Shown: positions 33,914-42,439 of the stretch, piece after piece | Position numbering within the stretch: the stretch's first letter is position 1 | Layout of the letters: each line of letters opens with the position of its first letter | Source of the DNA: Longispora albida DSM 44784 | GTDB lineage: Bacteria > Actinomycetota > Actinomycetes > Mycobacteriales > Micromonosporaceae | DNA: 64,000 bases | Assembly (NCBI RefSeq): GCF_000379825.1 | Contig: NZ_KB903825.1 | Coordinates: forward strand, 186,001 to 250,000 | Direction: 5' to 3' | Made by a program: the position numbers and the translations under genes | The notes under the pieces: generated by a model | What the model saw: only the letters and a program-made list of their open reading frames with translations | What the model was told of the DNA's origin: nothing | Database searches by the model: none

Positions 33914-35088
33914 CCCCGGCCCCGCTGCCGCCGCTGGTCCCGCCGCTCGCTCTTCACGTCAGGAGTCTTGTAGGTCACCAGCGGGATGGTGGTGGCCACT
34001 GGCGTGGCCAGCTCGTGGCTGACGAGGTCGTTCACCACCTGCTCGATTTTCTTGTACGCCGTGGGCGCCTCCTCGAACAGGAGCTGCCGGTCGCCGCACA
34101 CCACGATCGACCCGACCGGGGTACGGCGCAGTTCCTCGACTGTGTGCTTGGCCCTGCCCCGGCGGAGGGCGTCGGAGCGCGACATCTTGCGCCCCGCACC
34201 GTGCGCGACGGAGTGACCGGCCTCCGGCCCGGCGTGCGCGGCGACGAGGTAGGACGGGGTGCCGCGCGTGCCGGCGATCAGCACGTCGCGCTCGTCACCG
34301 GGAGCGGCGCCCTTGCGGTGCAGGTACATCCCGTCGCGGATCTCGACCAGGTTGTGGCACTGGTCGACGATCGGCTCGGCAGGCTCGGCGCCGAGGGCGT
34401 GCGCGACGCGGGCCGCGAGCAGCCTGCGGTTCATGGAGCCCCACCGGACGGCCTCGTCGTGGGCCTTGAGGTACGCGGCCGGGTCGGCTGCCGGGCCGGC
34501 TCCGTGTACCTCGGTGTGCTCCCGGAGGATGCGCTCGCCGAGGCCACGGGATCCACTGTGGACAATGAGCACGAGATCGCCCTCGGCGAGCCCGAGGCGG
34601 TGGGCGTGCATCTCGTCGAACACTGTCCCCACGCGGGCCAGCTCGACGAAGTGGTTGCCGCGCCCGACGGTTCCCAGGCTTTCGGTGTACCCGGCGGGGA
34701 TGTCGCCCTCCCACACCTCCCAGGCCGGATCACCCGCGTCGGCTACGGGGTCGAGCGGCTGGTCGAGGTCGGGGAACCGGGCCGCGAGCCGCGCCGGGGC
34801 CGGCCGCTTGATCCGGATCGGGAACACGGCGATCCCGCAGCCGATGTCCGAGCCGACGAGGAACGGGTACAACACGGTCGAGGCCATCGCGGCCCCGATC
34901 GGCGCACCCTTGCCGGGGTGCAGGTCAGGCATGCCGGCCACGTGGACCATGCCGTCGAGCGCCGCCACCTGGTGGCACTGCGCGACGGCGTCGGACTCGA
35001 TCCAGCTCGACGGCGAGGCGAACACGCTCACCGAGGCCGGACCGGCCGAACCGGAGGAAACGGGCAGGGTGGAGTGGTACTCAGACAA
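33910..35088 (-). CDS. rtcB: RtcB2-type RNA ligase
   Basis: 392 residues from TTG 35088. RtcB is a Mn/GTP-dependent ligase joining 3'-phosphate to 5'-OH RNA ends. Metal and active-site motifs: MPDLHPGKGAPIG, GSDIGCGIAV, GRGNHFVEL, VHSGSRGLGERIL and the guanylated histidine motif SVAHGAGRKMSR. Pairing with PrfH marks the RtcB2 group. Such pairs have been reported to repair 16S rRNA cleaved by ribotoxins such as colicin E3. The C terminus is basic (SERRDQRRQRGRG). Confidence 0.94.
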   Translation of the reverse strand: MSEYHSTLPVSSGSAGPASVSVFASPSSWIESDAVAQCHQVAALDGMVHVAGMPDLHPGKGAPIGAAMASTVLYPFLVGSDIGCGIAVFPIRIKRPAPARLAARFPDLDQPLDPVADAGDPAWEVWEGDIPAGYTESLGTVGRGNHFVELARVGTVFDEMHAHRLGLAEGDLVLIVHSGSRGLGERILREHTEVHGAGPAADPAAYLKAHDEAVRWGSMNRRLLAARVAHALGAEPAEPIVDQCHNLVEIRDGMYLHRKGAAPGDERDVLIAGTRGTPSYLVAAHAGPEAGHSVAHGAGRKMSRSDALRRGRAKHTVEELRRTPVGSIVVCGDRQLLFEEAPTAYKKIEQVVNDLVSHELATPVATTIPLVTYKTPDVKSERRDQRRQRGRG

Positions 35089-35278
35089 GAAGACGCTCTC
35101 TTCACAGGAGAAGAAGGAGGGAGGTCGGCGTCACGGCCGGGATCACGAGGGGATCAGGCAGGCCGGAGCCGGGGGCCAGGAGAGGCCGGGGCCAGAGGGG
35201 CCCTGGGGAAACGGGGTCGCCGCACTAGAACGTCATGCCCACACTCTGACTCGCGCCGGCCGCCCCGGGCAAACCGTT

Positions 35279-36250
35279 TTACTGCTGGGGGATCAGCCGG
35301 GTGAGAACCTCGATGGCGCGGGTGATCGCCTGGTCGTCGAGGTCGTAGTGCGTGACGAGCCGCACGAAGGACGGGGCCATCACGCCGATGAGGACACCCT
35401 GCTCGGCGGCGAGGCGGGCGGCTTCGGCCGCGTCGGGTACGGCGAGGGCGACGATGTTGGTCTCCACGCTGGTACCGAAGGCCTTCGCCAGGCGGGCCGC
35501 GCGGGCGTGGTCCTCGGCGAGCCGGTGGATGTTGCCGAGGGCGTACTGGCCTGCGGCCGCGAGGATGCCGGCCTGGCGCAGCCCGCCGCCGAGCCGCTTG
35601 CGGACGACCCTGGCCCGGGCGACGCGCTCGGCGCTGCCGATCAGGACGGAGCCGGCCGGCGCACCGAGGCCCTTCGACAGGCACACCGAGAGGGTGTCGA
35701 AGAGTGCGCCGTAGGTGGCGAGGGGTACGCCGCTGGCCACATGGGCGTTCCAGATCCGGGCACCGTCACAGTGGACGGCGATGCTGTGCGCGCTGGCCGC
35801 CTCGCGGAGCGCGGTCAGCTCCCCGAGCGGGATGACGGTACCGCCCTTGTGGTTGTGCGTGTTCTCCACGACGACGGCGGCCGTCGGCACAGCCGGGTAC
35901 CCGGGGAGGCGGATCATGCCCGGCACCTCGGAGAGCGAGCGGAACGTGCGGCTCGTGGCCCCCGCGTAGGCCGCGGCTGCGCCCAGCTCGTAGGTGACGA
36001 CGTGCGCGTCGACATCGCAGAGGAACTCGGTGCCGGGCTTGACCAGGACGTGCAGCGCGGCCTGGTTGGCCATCGAGCCCGTCGGCATCCACAGCGCTGC
36101 CTCGTGGCCGAACATGTCAGCGAGGTGTTCCTGGAGGGCGTTGACCGTGGGGTCCTCGCCCCACACGTCGTCGCCGACCTCCGCAGCGGCCATCGCGGCC
36201 CGCATCTCTGCCCCGGGCCGGGTCATGGTGTCGCTGCGCAGGTCAATCAT
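35279..36250 (-). CDS. low-specificity threonine aldolase
   Basis: 323 residues, ATG MIDLRSDTMTRPGAEMRAAM being the classic family start. The PLP lysine is in SVCLSKGLGAPAGSVL, the cofactor-ring aspartate in VHCDGARIWNAHVASG, and NTHNHKGGTVIP is the usual substrate-loop region. It cleaves L-threonine or L-allo-threonine to glycine and acetaldehyde; stereopreference cannot be told. It is cytoplasmic. The 190 bp between its stop and the rtcB start carry no gene. Confidence 0.9.
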   Translation of the reverse strand: MIDLRSDTMTRPGAEMRAAMAAAEVGDDVWGEDPTVNALQEHLADMFGHEAALWMPTGSMANQAALHVLVKPGTEFLCDVDAHVVTYELGAAAAYAGATSRTFRSLSEVPGMIRLPGYPAVPTAAVVVENTHNHKGGTVIPLGELTALREAASAHSIAVHCDGARIWNAHVASGVPLATYGALFDTLSVCLSKGLGAPAGSVLIGSAERVARARVVRKRLGGGLRQAGILAAAGQYALGNIHRLAEDHARAARLAKAFGTSVETNIVALAVPDAAEAARLAAEQGVLIGVMAPSFVRLVTHYDLDDQAITRAIEVLTRLIPQQ

Positions 36251-36317
36251 GGGGTCAGCTTAGACGCCGGGCGTGATCGGCCAGCGATGTCACACCCCCT
36301 GCCTAGACTCGGGCTTT

Positions 36318-37349
36318 GTGAAGATCACATGGGACCAGGTGTTCGCCTGGCGGCTGGGGCGGCAGTTCCTCGACCGGCGCGCGGCGGTGACGGCGGTGCA
36401 GGTCACGGAGCGGTTGTGCGGGGTGCAGGCCCAGGTCGCCTCGCTCGCGGCCGAGGCCGTCGCCGTGCGGCAGGCCAGGCCTGAGGACCCGGCCGGCGCG
36501 CTGGCCAGCGGCGAGCTGGTCAGGACGTGGGCCATGCGCGGGACACTGCACCTGATGACGCCGGAGCAGGCCAGGGCGTGCAACGCGCTGATCGCCACCG
36601 CGAAGACGTGGGAGAAGCCGGTCTGGCAGCGGAGCTTCGTGACCACAGCGCAGATGGCCTCGCTGATCGCCGCCGCGAGGGAGCTGCTGCCCGGGCGGGA
36701 GCTGACCAGGGAGGAGTTCGTCGCAGCTGCGGCCGGCTCCGATCCGGAGCTCGCCGCGCAGCTGAAGTCGGGCTGGGGCACGGTGCTCAAGCCGCTGGCC
36801 TGGCTCGGGCTGCTGTGCCACGGCACGACCGGGCCCGGCGGCAAGGTGACCTTCACGGCTCCCGGCTGGGCGGAGCTGCCCGAGCCGGAGGAGGCCGCCC
36901 GGGTGGCCATCCCGGCGTACCTGGGGGCGTACGGGCCGGCGAGCATGGCAGCCTTCGACCAGTGGCTGCTCCGAGGCGCCCTGAAGAAGAAGGACCTGCG
37001 GGCCTGGTTCGGCCAGGACGGGCTGACCACTGTGGACGTCGAGGGCGAGGAGCTGTTCGCCCGCGAGGCCGACCTGGACGAGCTGGCGAAGACGAAGCCC
37101 AGCACGGCCGTGCGGCTGCTGCCGGCCTTCGACCAGTACGTGCTCGGCCCGGGGACGGCAGACCCTCACCTGCTGGATCAGGCGCACCGGGCTGACGTGA
37201 GCCGGGCCGGTGGCTGGATCTCCCCGGTCGTCGTGCACGCCGGTCGTGTGGTGGGCACGTGGGAGCGCACGGAGGAGGGGATCAGGACGAGCTTGTGGCA
37301 GCAGGTACCAGAAAAGGGTTTAGAGGAAGCTCTCCAGATCGCCGGATAG
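36318..37349 (+). CDS. AlkZ-like winged-helix DNA glycosylase
   Basis: 343 residues from GTG 36318. The HTH_42/AlkZ family is recognised by ERLCGVQAQVASLAAEAVAV. The two glutamines fall at residues 37 and 39, the QxQ motif needed for catalysis in AlkZ/AZL glycosylases. Other landmarks are RTWAMRGTLHLMTPEQA and LLPAFDQYVLGPG. AlkZ enzymes unhook interstrand crosslinks or remove alkylpurines, and some protect producers of DNA-damaging natural products. The last 30 bp overlap the 3' end of the thioesterase on the other strand. Confidence 0.85.
   Translation: MKITWDQVFAWRLGRQFLDRRAAVTAVQVTERLCGVQAQVASLAAEAVAVRQARPEDPAGALASGELVRTWAMRGTLHLMTPEQARACNALIATAKTWEKPVWQRSFVTTAQMASLIAAARELLPGRELTREEFVAAAAGSDPELAAQLKSGWGTVLKPLAWLGLLCHGTTGPGGKVTFTAPGWAELPEPEEAARVAIPAYLGAYGPASMAAFDQWLLRGALKKKDLRAWFGQDGLTTVDVEGEELFAREADLDELAKTKPSTAVRLLPAFDQYVLGPGTADPHLLDQAHRADVSRAGGWISPVVVHAGRVVGTWERTEEGIRTSLWQQVPEKGLEEALQIAG
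37297..37325 (+). repeat. short dispersed repeat, copy 2 (GGCAGCAGGTAC family)
   Basis: GGCAGCAGGTACCAGAAAA followed by GGGTTTAGA. It lies within the last codons of the glycosylase and covers the stop of the oppositely oriented thioesterase. It is nearly identical to copy 1 at 6976 and shares the GGGTTTAGA extension with the copy at 61895. Confidence 0.4.
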
Positions 37350-38063
37350 CTGCTTGACCACGGTGAGGCCGTCGAAGAGGAAGAAGTGGCCGCCGGGGAA
37401 CAGCTCCCAGCGGAAGCCGGCGCTGGTGTGCTGGCCCCAGGCCTCGGCGGAGCCGGGCGGGGTGGAGGCGTCGTCCAGGCCGGCGTAGGCCACGATCGGG
37501 ATGCCGAGCGGTTCCGCCACCGTGTACTGGTGGGTCTCGACCAGCTCGAAGTCGGCACGCAGCGCTGGCAGGAAGAGTTCGAGCAGCTCGGTGTTGGCGA
37601 GCAGTTCCTCCGGGGTGCCGCCGTAGGAGCGGAGCCGGTCGAGCAGGGCGGGCTCCGGTAGCGAGTGCAGGTCGGGGATGTGCGCGGGACGGCGCAGGTG
37701 CGGGGCGCGGCGGCCGGAGACCACCAGGCCGAGCGGCAGGGGCCGGCCCTCGGCGCGCAGTGCCCGGCACAGCTCGAAGGCGGTGAGCGCTCCCATGCTG
37801 TGCCCGAAGAGGACATAGGGCTCCCGGGGCCGGAGTGCGCCGAGCAGCGCCGGGATCAGCGTGGCCGTGCTCCGGTGTGGCTCCTCGGCGAAGCGGGCGC
37901 CCCGGCCGGGCAGGCATACCGTGCTGACCTCTGCCCAGTCGGGCAGCTGGGCAGGCCAGTCGCGGTAGGCGGTGGCTCCGCCGCCGGCGAAGGGCAGGCA
38001 GATCACCCGGAGGCGGGCGGCGGGACGAGGGCGCTGGGTCAGCAGCCACGGGTCGGGAGTCAC
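37320..38063 (-). CDS. type II thioesterase (GrsT/TesA family)
   Basis: 247 residues. Start MTPDPWLLTQRPRPAARLRV, then LPFAGGGATAYRDWPAQLPD, the usual N-terminal motif. Triad: Ser in YVLFGHSMGALTAFEL, Asp in VAYAGLDDASTPPGS, His in FPGGHFFLFDG. Type II thioesterases edit stalled carrier-protein intermediates of nonribosomal peptide and polyketide synthases. No synthase gene is in the window, so this enzyme is an orphan or works in trans. It overlaps the convergent glycosylase by 30 bp. Confidence 0.92.
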   Translation of the reverse strand: MTPDPWLLTQRPRPAARLRVICLPFAGGGATAYRDWPAQLPDWAEVSTVCLPGRGARFAEEPHRSTATLIPALLGALRPREPYVLFGHSMGALTAFELCRALRAEGRPLPLGLVVSGRRAPHLRRPAHIPDLHSLPEPALLDRLRSYGGTPEELLANTELLELFLPALRADFELVETHQYTVAEPLGIPIVAYAGLDDASTPPGSAEAWGQHTSAGFRWELFPGGHFFLFDGLTVVKQLSGDLESFL

Positions 38064-38138
38064 GGCGCAACCCTAGCCGCGGTTTCTATAGCGGCTCACC
38101 TTGCTGCGGGGTTCTGTAGCACGTGCCACCTCGGCGTG

Positions 38139-38178
38139 TCGACAATATGGACAATATCGGACAAGTTAGCGTGTTTCT
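38139..38178 (+). promoter_or_regulatory. AT-rich direct repeats upstream of surface protein
   Basis: GACAATAT occurs at 38141 and 38150, with a partial GACAAG at 38160: three units at 9-10 bp spacing in an otherwise GC-rich region. A TAGCGT element (TANNNT type) at 38167-38172 ends 6 nt before the ATG, as in leaderless promoters, and no Shine-Dalgarno is visible. The units could be regulator half-sites or part of the core promoter. Confidence 0.4.
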
Positions 38179-39531
38179 ATGCGTGCTCTCCGCCGTCCCG
38201 CCCTGTTCTGGGCCGCCGCCGTCAGCTCGGTCGCGGTCGGCCTGGTGCTGATCGCGGCTCCAGGGCTCGCCGACCCGCTGCCGGACGGCCTGGGTCCGTG
38301 CGTGCCGGGCGACTGCCCGAGCCCGTACCCGCCGATCGGCATCGGCACGGACTTCAAGGGCCGCGACAACGGGATCAACGTGTTCGTCGGCGGGGACTTC
38401 CAGGTCCGGGGGCGGGCGGCCGAGACGGAGGGCCGGATCGTGGTGCTCGGCTCCTTCGACCAGAACAAGGACACGAGCGCCGGTGGTTCGGCGGCGTACA
38501 ACATCGGGATCGTGGGGGCCGGGTCGCTCGTGCCGCCGTCGGACGGGCAGGACTTCCTGGTCACCGGCGGCAACGTGACCGTCGCGGCTGGGCAGCGGCT
38601 GATCGGCGAACGGGGCGTGGTCCGGCACGCCGGCACGGCCAGCGGGACGATCCTCGCGGAGAAGGTGGTGCAGGAGACCGGGGCCGCCGACAAGTACAGG
38701 AAGATCCGGACCTCGCTCGCCGGCGCCTCGCAGTGCTACGCGAACAAGGAGAAGGCCCCGGCGACCGGCACGGCGAAGAACGAGGGCAGCCAGACGACGT
38801 TCAAGGGCGACGGCACGTCGAAGCTCCAGGTGTTCTACGTGGACTTCGACCTGGCCGGGCCATCCGGCGGGCAGCAGGGCATCGTGTTCACCGACATCCC
38901 GGCCGGGGCCACCGTCCTGGTCAACGTGGTGAAGACACCGGCGTGGACGGTGAACAGCTACTCGGGCACCATCACCGACGACGACCCGTGGAACAAGATC
39001 CGGAGCAAGCTGCTGTGGAACGTCCCGGACGCCACGACGGTGAACGTCGCCGGGACCGGGCAGTTCCAGGGCAGCCTGCTGGCGGGTAACACCGGCTCGA
39101 CGACCACGCTGACCGCACCGGGTTTCAACGGCCGGATGTTCGCCACCGGGAACCTGGTCCACATGTCGAATCCGGCGGGCGGCGGCGGTCAGGAGATACA
39201 CGCGTACGCCTTCGACGGCGACCTGCCGAGCTGCGCGGCCCCGACGCCGAGCGCCAGCCCGACGACGGTGGCCCCGACGACCAGCCCGACCACGGCTGCC
39301 CCCACCGCCGGGCCGACGACGGTCGCGCCGACCGTGGCTCCCACGACCGTGAAGCCGACGGCGCCGGGGCCGGTGGTCCCGACGAAGCCGTACGCGACGG
39401 CGTCGGGTGAGGACATTCCGGAGACGGGGACGTCTTCGCTGGTGCCGGTGATCGGTACCGGGCTGATGCTGCTCGGGGCCGGTATCGCGTCCGTGCTGGT
39501 CACGCAGCAGCGACGCAGGCCGTCAAAGTAA
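38179..39531 (+). CDS. choice-of-anchor A cell-surface protein with sorting signal
   Basis: 450 residues. Signal peptide to about residue 31 ([13 protein letters not shown]). Residues of about 50-350 form the choice-of-anchor A domain ([63 protein letters not shown]). Residues of about 353-405 are a Pro/Thr-rich stalk made of [11 protein letters not shown]-like repeats. The end is a sorting-signal layout: IPETG at residue 413, a hydrophobic helix and the basic tail RRRPSK. IPETG deviates from LPXTG only at the first position. Predicted wall-anchored surface protein; ligand unknown. Confidence 0.82.
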   Translation: MRALRRPALFWAAAVSSVAVGLVLIAAPGLADPLPDGLGPCVPGDCPSPYPPIGIGTDFKGRDNGINVFVGGDFQVRGRAAETEGRIVVLGSFDQNKDTSAGGSAAYNIGIVGAGSLVPPSDGQDFLVTGGNVTVAAGQRLIGERGVVRHAGTASGTILAEKVVQETGAADKYRKIRTSLAGASQCYANKEKAPATGTAKNEGSQTTFKGDGTSKLQVFYVDFDLAGPSGGQQGIVFTDIPAGATVLVNVVKTPAWTVNSYSGTITDDDPWNKIRSKLLWNVPDATTVNVAGTGQFQGSLLAGNTGSTTTLTAPGFNGRMFATGNLVHMSNPAGGGGQEIHAYAFDGDLPSCAAPTPSASPTTVAPTTSPTTAAPTAGPTTVAPTVAPTTVKPTAPGPVVPTKPYATASGEDIPETGTSSLVPVIGTGLMLLGAGIASVLVTQQRRRPSK

Positions 39532-39585
39532 CCCTATTTTGGAGAATTGCCGCCAATGGGGTGATCGGCGGGATATACAGGCTGG

Positions 39586-40389
39586 GTGGAGTGGATGCAC
39601 AGCCTGCTGGCAGGGGCGCTGCTGACGGCCGGTGGCCTGGCGGGCGTGACGCCGAGCACGGCAGAGACGGCCGAGCCAGCGCCGATCCCGCTGAACGCCA
39701 ACCGTTCGCTGGGCCTGGCGATCGTGGCCGGTGAGATCCGGCTCGCGCCGGTCACCGGCAGCGACGCCGTATGGGTGGCCACCCCGGCCGGGGACCGCAC
39801 CGCCTTCGTGAACCAGGTGACCGGCGAGTGCCTGGCCGGCCAGAGCCCGCTCGACGGGCTGGCCCTGGTCCCGAAGGCGTGCTCGGCCGACGACCTGTAC
39901 CAGCACTGGCAGCTCAAACGGGTCGGCGTCCAGCAACGCCAGCTCGTCAACGCCTCCACCGGCAAGTGCGCCACAGTGGACGGCCTCACCGAGGGCGCGC
40001 GCGGGTACAGCGACAGCTGCCTGGAGCGCCCGGAGAACAACCGCTGGGCGTTCGGCAACGCTGTCACCAAGGTCTCCGGCGACCAGACGATCCCGTCCAC
40101 CGGTACCGGGCAGCCACTCGTGGTGAGTGTGACCAGGGTGGACGGGAGCGGGGTCGGCGGCGCGCAGGTCCAGTTCGCGTGGAACGGCAAGTCGTGCCGG
40201 TTCGAGGGCGGGGTCAGCGCGTGGATCGGCACGACCGACGCCAGGGGCCAGGTCAGCTCGCCGGCGTTCTACGCCATGCCACAGTTCTCGCACTGCACGG
40301 CCTACGCGCGCGGCCTGACGAGCGACATCGAGGGCAGCGCCCGATTCGACATCACCGTCGAGCTGCCGCCCCCGCCCCCGGCGACGTAG
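39586..40389 (+). CDS. secreted ricin-type lectin-like protein
   Basis: 267 residues from GTG 39586 (ATG at 39595 is equally possible). A signal peptide to about residue 28 is followed by a beta-trefoil-like half (residues of about 35-155) with cysteine pairs and the motifs AFVNQVTGECLAGQ, YQHWQLKRVG and LVNASTGKCATVDG. The C-terminal ~100 residues (PLVVSVTRVDGSGVGGAQVQ, WIGTTDARGQVSSP) resemble an immunoglobulin-like domain. It ends in PPPPPAT. It probably binds a glycan outside the cell. It follows the surface protein by 54 bp and may be co-expressed. Confidence 0.65.
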   Translation: MEWMHSLLAGALLTAGGLAGVTPSTAETAEPAPIPLNANRSLGLAIVAGEIRLAPVTGSDAVWVATPAGDRTAFVNQVTGECLAGQSPLDGLALVPKACSADDLYQHWQLKRVGVQQRQLVNASTGKCATVDGLTEGARGYSDSCLERPENNRWAFGNAVTKVSGDQTIPSTGTGQPLVVSVTRVDGSGVGGAQVQFAWNGKSCRFEGGVSAWIGTTDARGQVSSPAFYAMPQFSHCTAYARGLTSDIEGSARFDITVELPPPPPAT

Positions 40390-40395
40390 GGCCCG

Positions 40396-41046
40396 TCAGA
40401 ACGCCCGGGTCACTGTGATCGTCACGTTGGAACAGCCGGCTGCCTGGCTGGTCAGCGCGTTCTTCTCGGCCTGGTCGACGGTGAGCCGCCAGCGGAGCTT
40501 CACCGCCACCCACTCGCCGAGGTACCGGCACCGCTGGTACTGCGGCAGCCACTCGGCCGGGTCCTTGTCGCCCTTGGCCTGGTTGACGTCGTCGGTCACG
40601 GCGATCAGGGAACGGGAGTCGCCGAGGTCGTTGGCGAAGGCCTGACGGCGCGACGTCGTCCAGGTGCGGGCGCCGGAGTCCCAGGCCTCCGCCAGCGCGA
40701 CCACGTGGTCGATGTCGAGGTCGGAGGGGTTCGTCCAGTAGGCGTTGTCGTAGTAGGAGTACCAGCGGCCGCCGGACAGGGTGCAGCCGGAGCCGACGGA
40801 GGGCGCGGTGACGGCCTCGGCGATCAGTACCTCGTAGCGGGAGTTGCAGCCGTCACCGTCCGCATCGATCCAGTGCGGGAAGAGGTCACGGTTGTACCCG
40901 GTGCGGTTCTCGGCGGCCACGGGCAGGGAGGCCACCGCGTCGCGGAGCGGGAGGGACACGGTGCCGGCCCACGCGGGGCTGGCGAGCAGGCCACCACACA
41001 GGACGGCGGACAGGACGGTCGCGATGCGCGCAATGGTACGAGTCAT
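40396..41046 (-). CDS. secreted HNH endonuclease (DUF1524 family)
   Basis: 216 residues. Signal peptide 1 to about 27 (GGLLASPAWAG). DUF1524/GmrSD-type nuclease core: DLDIDHVVALAEAWDSGA with the catalytic His, RRQAFANDLGDSRSLIAV and DVNQAKGDKDPAEWLP with the metal/phosphate-binding Asn, then a conserved RCRYLGEWVAVKLRW. Four cysteines suggest disulfides after export. It is likely a scavenging or defensive extracellular nuclease. Its stop is 6 bp from the convergent lectin-like gene stop. Confidence 0.9.
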   Translation of the reverse strand: MTRTIARIATVLSAVLCGGLLASPAWAGTVSLPLRDAVASLPVAAENRTGYNRDLFPHWIDADGDGCNSRYEVLIAEAVTAPSVGSGCTLSGGRWYSYYDNAYWTNPSDLDIDHVVALAEAWDSGARTWTTSRRQAFANDLGDSRSLIAVTDDVNQAKGDKDPAEWLPQYQRCRYLGEWVAVKLRWRLTVDQAEKNALTSQAAGCSNVTITVTRAF

Positions 41047-41129
41047 GCACCATAGGGGACTCCGCGGACACTTCGCCTGCTATGGGAGCACGTGAACGCC
41101 AGACGGCGATCGTGTGAGGACTTGAACCG

Positions 41130-42089
41130 CTAGGCCCGGTACACCTGGCCGTGGGCGTCGGTGCAGTGCTCGTCGGCCAGCTCCTCCGCTCCGCAGTGGT
41201 CGACCTGGAGCGTGGTGTGCCCGAGGTGGTGCTGCTTACGCATGAAGGTCTCGATGTCGGCCCGTACCGCGTGGCAGTCGGCCTCCGGCACCACCAGAAC
41301 GTGCGCGGACATCGCTGCCTGGCCCGAGGTGATCTGCCAGACGTGCAGGTCGTGGATCTCGACGACGCCGGGCAGCGCGGCCAGCTCCCCGCCCAGGGTC
41401 TCCGGGTCGAGGCCGGCGGGCGCGGCCTCCAGCAGGATGCGGCCGGACTCGCGGAGCAGGCCGACACCAGCCTTGACCATGAAGCCCACCACGATCAGCG
41501 TGGCGATGCCGTCGGCCCGGGTGAAGCCGGTGACCACGACGATCAGGCCGGCGATCGCGGTGGCGATGAAGACGTACAGGTCGTTGAGGACGTGCTGGTA
41601 GGCACCCTCGACGTTCAGGCTGGAGCGGTTGGCCTTGCTCATGCACCAGGCAGCGGCCACGTTGACCACGATGCCCGCCAGGGCCGTGGCCAGCACCAGG
41701 CCACCCTTGACCTCCGGCGGGTCGATGATCCGCTCGACGGACTCGTAGGCCAGCCAGGCACCGAGCAGGAGCAGCGTCAGGCCGTTGGCCTGTGCGGACA
41801 GGATCTCGGCCCGCTTCAGCCCGAAGGTGTACCCGCCGCGGGGCGGACGCGCCGCCAGCCGCATCGCGACCAGCGCCAGGACGATGGCCGCCGCGTCGGT
41901 GAGCATGTGGGCGGCGTCGGACAGCAGGGCCAGCGACTGGGCCGCGACAGCGATCACGACCTCGATCGCCATGAACCCGGTGATCAGGGCGAGGGCTGCG
42001 GTCAGCCAGCGCCGGTCGGCGTCGGCGGAGACACCGTGACTGTGTCCGGCGTGGCTGTCGCCGTGGGAGTGGGAGTGGTCGTGGGTCAC
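41130..42089 (-). CDS. cation diffusion facilitator metal exporter (CzcD-like)
   Basis: 319 residues. The His-rich N terminus THDHSHSHGDSHAGHSHG precedes six predicted membrane helices. Metal-site residues are in AAQSLALLSDAAHMLTDAAA (HxxxD, helix II) and YQHVLNDLYVFIATA (HxxxD, helix V). The C-terminal cytoplasmic domain includes VEIHDLHVWQITSGQAAMSA. It exports Zn or related divalent ions by proton antiport. The ATG overlaps the stop of the ArsR-type regulator (ATGA), forming an arsR-CDF operon. Confidence 0.93.
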   Translation of the reverse strand: MTHDHSHSHGDSHAGHSHGVSADADRRWLTAALALITGFMAIEVVIAVAAQSLALLSDAAHMLTDAAAIVLALVAMRLAARPPRGGYTFGLKRAEILSAQANGLTLLLLGAWLAYESVERIIDPPEVKGGLVLATALAGIVVNVAAAWCMSKANRSSLNVEGAYQHVLNDLYVFIATAIAGLIVVVTGFTRADGIATLIVVGFMVKAGVGLLRESGRILLEAAPAGLDPETLGGELAALPGVVEIHDLHVWQITSGQAAMSAHVLVVPEADCHAVRADIETFMRKQHHLGHTTLQVDHCGAEELADEHCTDAHGQVYRA

Positions 42090-42433
42090 CGCTGCTCCCC
42101 CGCATCGGTACCGTCGTGCTCGTGGTTCTCGTGCTCGTGGTCCGTCACGGCGAGCACGACGCCGAGCAGGTCCTTGAGGGCGTGGGTGAGCTGGGGATCG
42201 GCGATCTCGTACCGCACCTTGCGGCCCTCCCAGCCGGCCACGACCAGGCCACAGCCGCGCAGGCAGGCCAGATGGTTACTGATCTTCGACCGGGACTCGC
42301 CCAGCCGCCCGGCCAGCTCACTCGGGTACGCGGGCCCGGCGGTCAGCTCGACCAGGATCCGGCACCGGGTCTCGTCGGCGAGCGCCCGGCCGACCCTGGC
42401 CATCGCGTCAAGATGCGTCGCTACTGTCAGCAT
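42086..42433 (-). CDS. ArsR/CmtR-like metal-sensing repressor
   Basis: 115 residues from ATG 42433. The start and winged helix align closely with mycobacterial CmtR as I recall it: ARVGRALADETRCRILVEL, SRSKISNHLACLRGCGLVVA. CmtR ligands Cys57 and Cys61 are present at the same positions. The third CmtR ligand, Cys102, is absent; residues 99-106 are instead the His-rich HEHENHEH. This may shift preference from Cd/Pb to Zn. It likely represses its own operon with the CDF exporter via the dyad at 42440-42465. Confidence 0.9.
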   Translation of the reverse strand: MLTVATHLDAMARVGRALADETRCRILVELTAGPAYPSELAGRLGESRSKISNHLACLRGCGLVVAGWEGRKVRYEIADPQLTHALKDLLGVVLAVTDHEHENHEHDGTDAGEQR

Positions 42434-42439
42434 GGCGTG

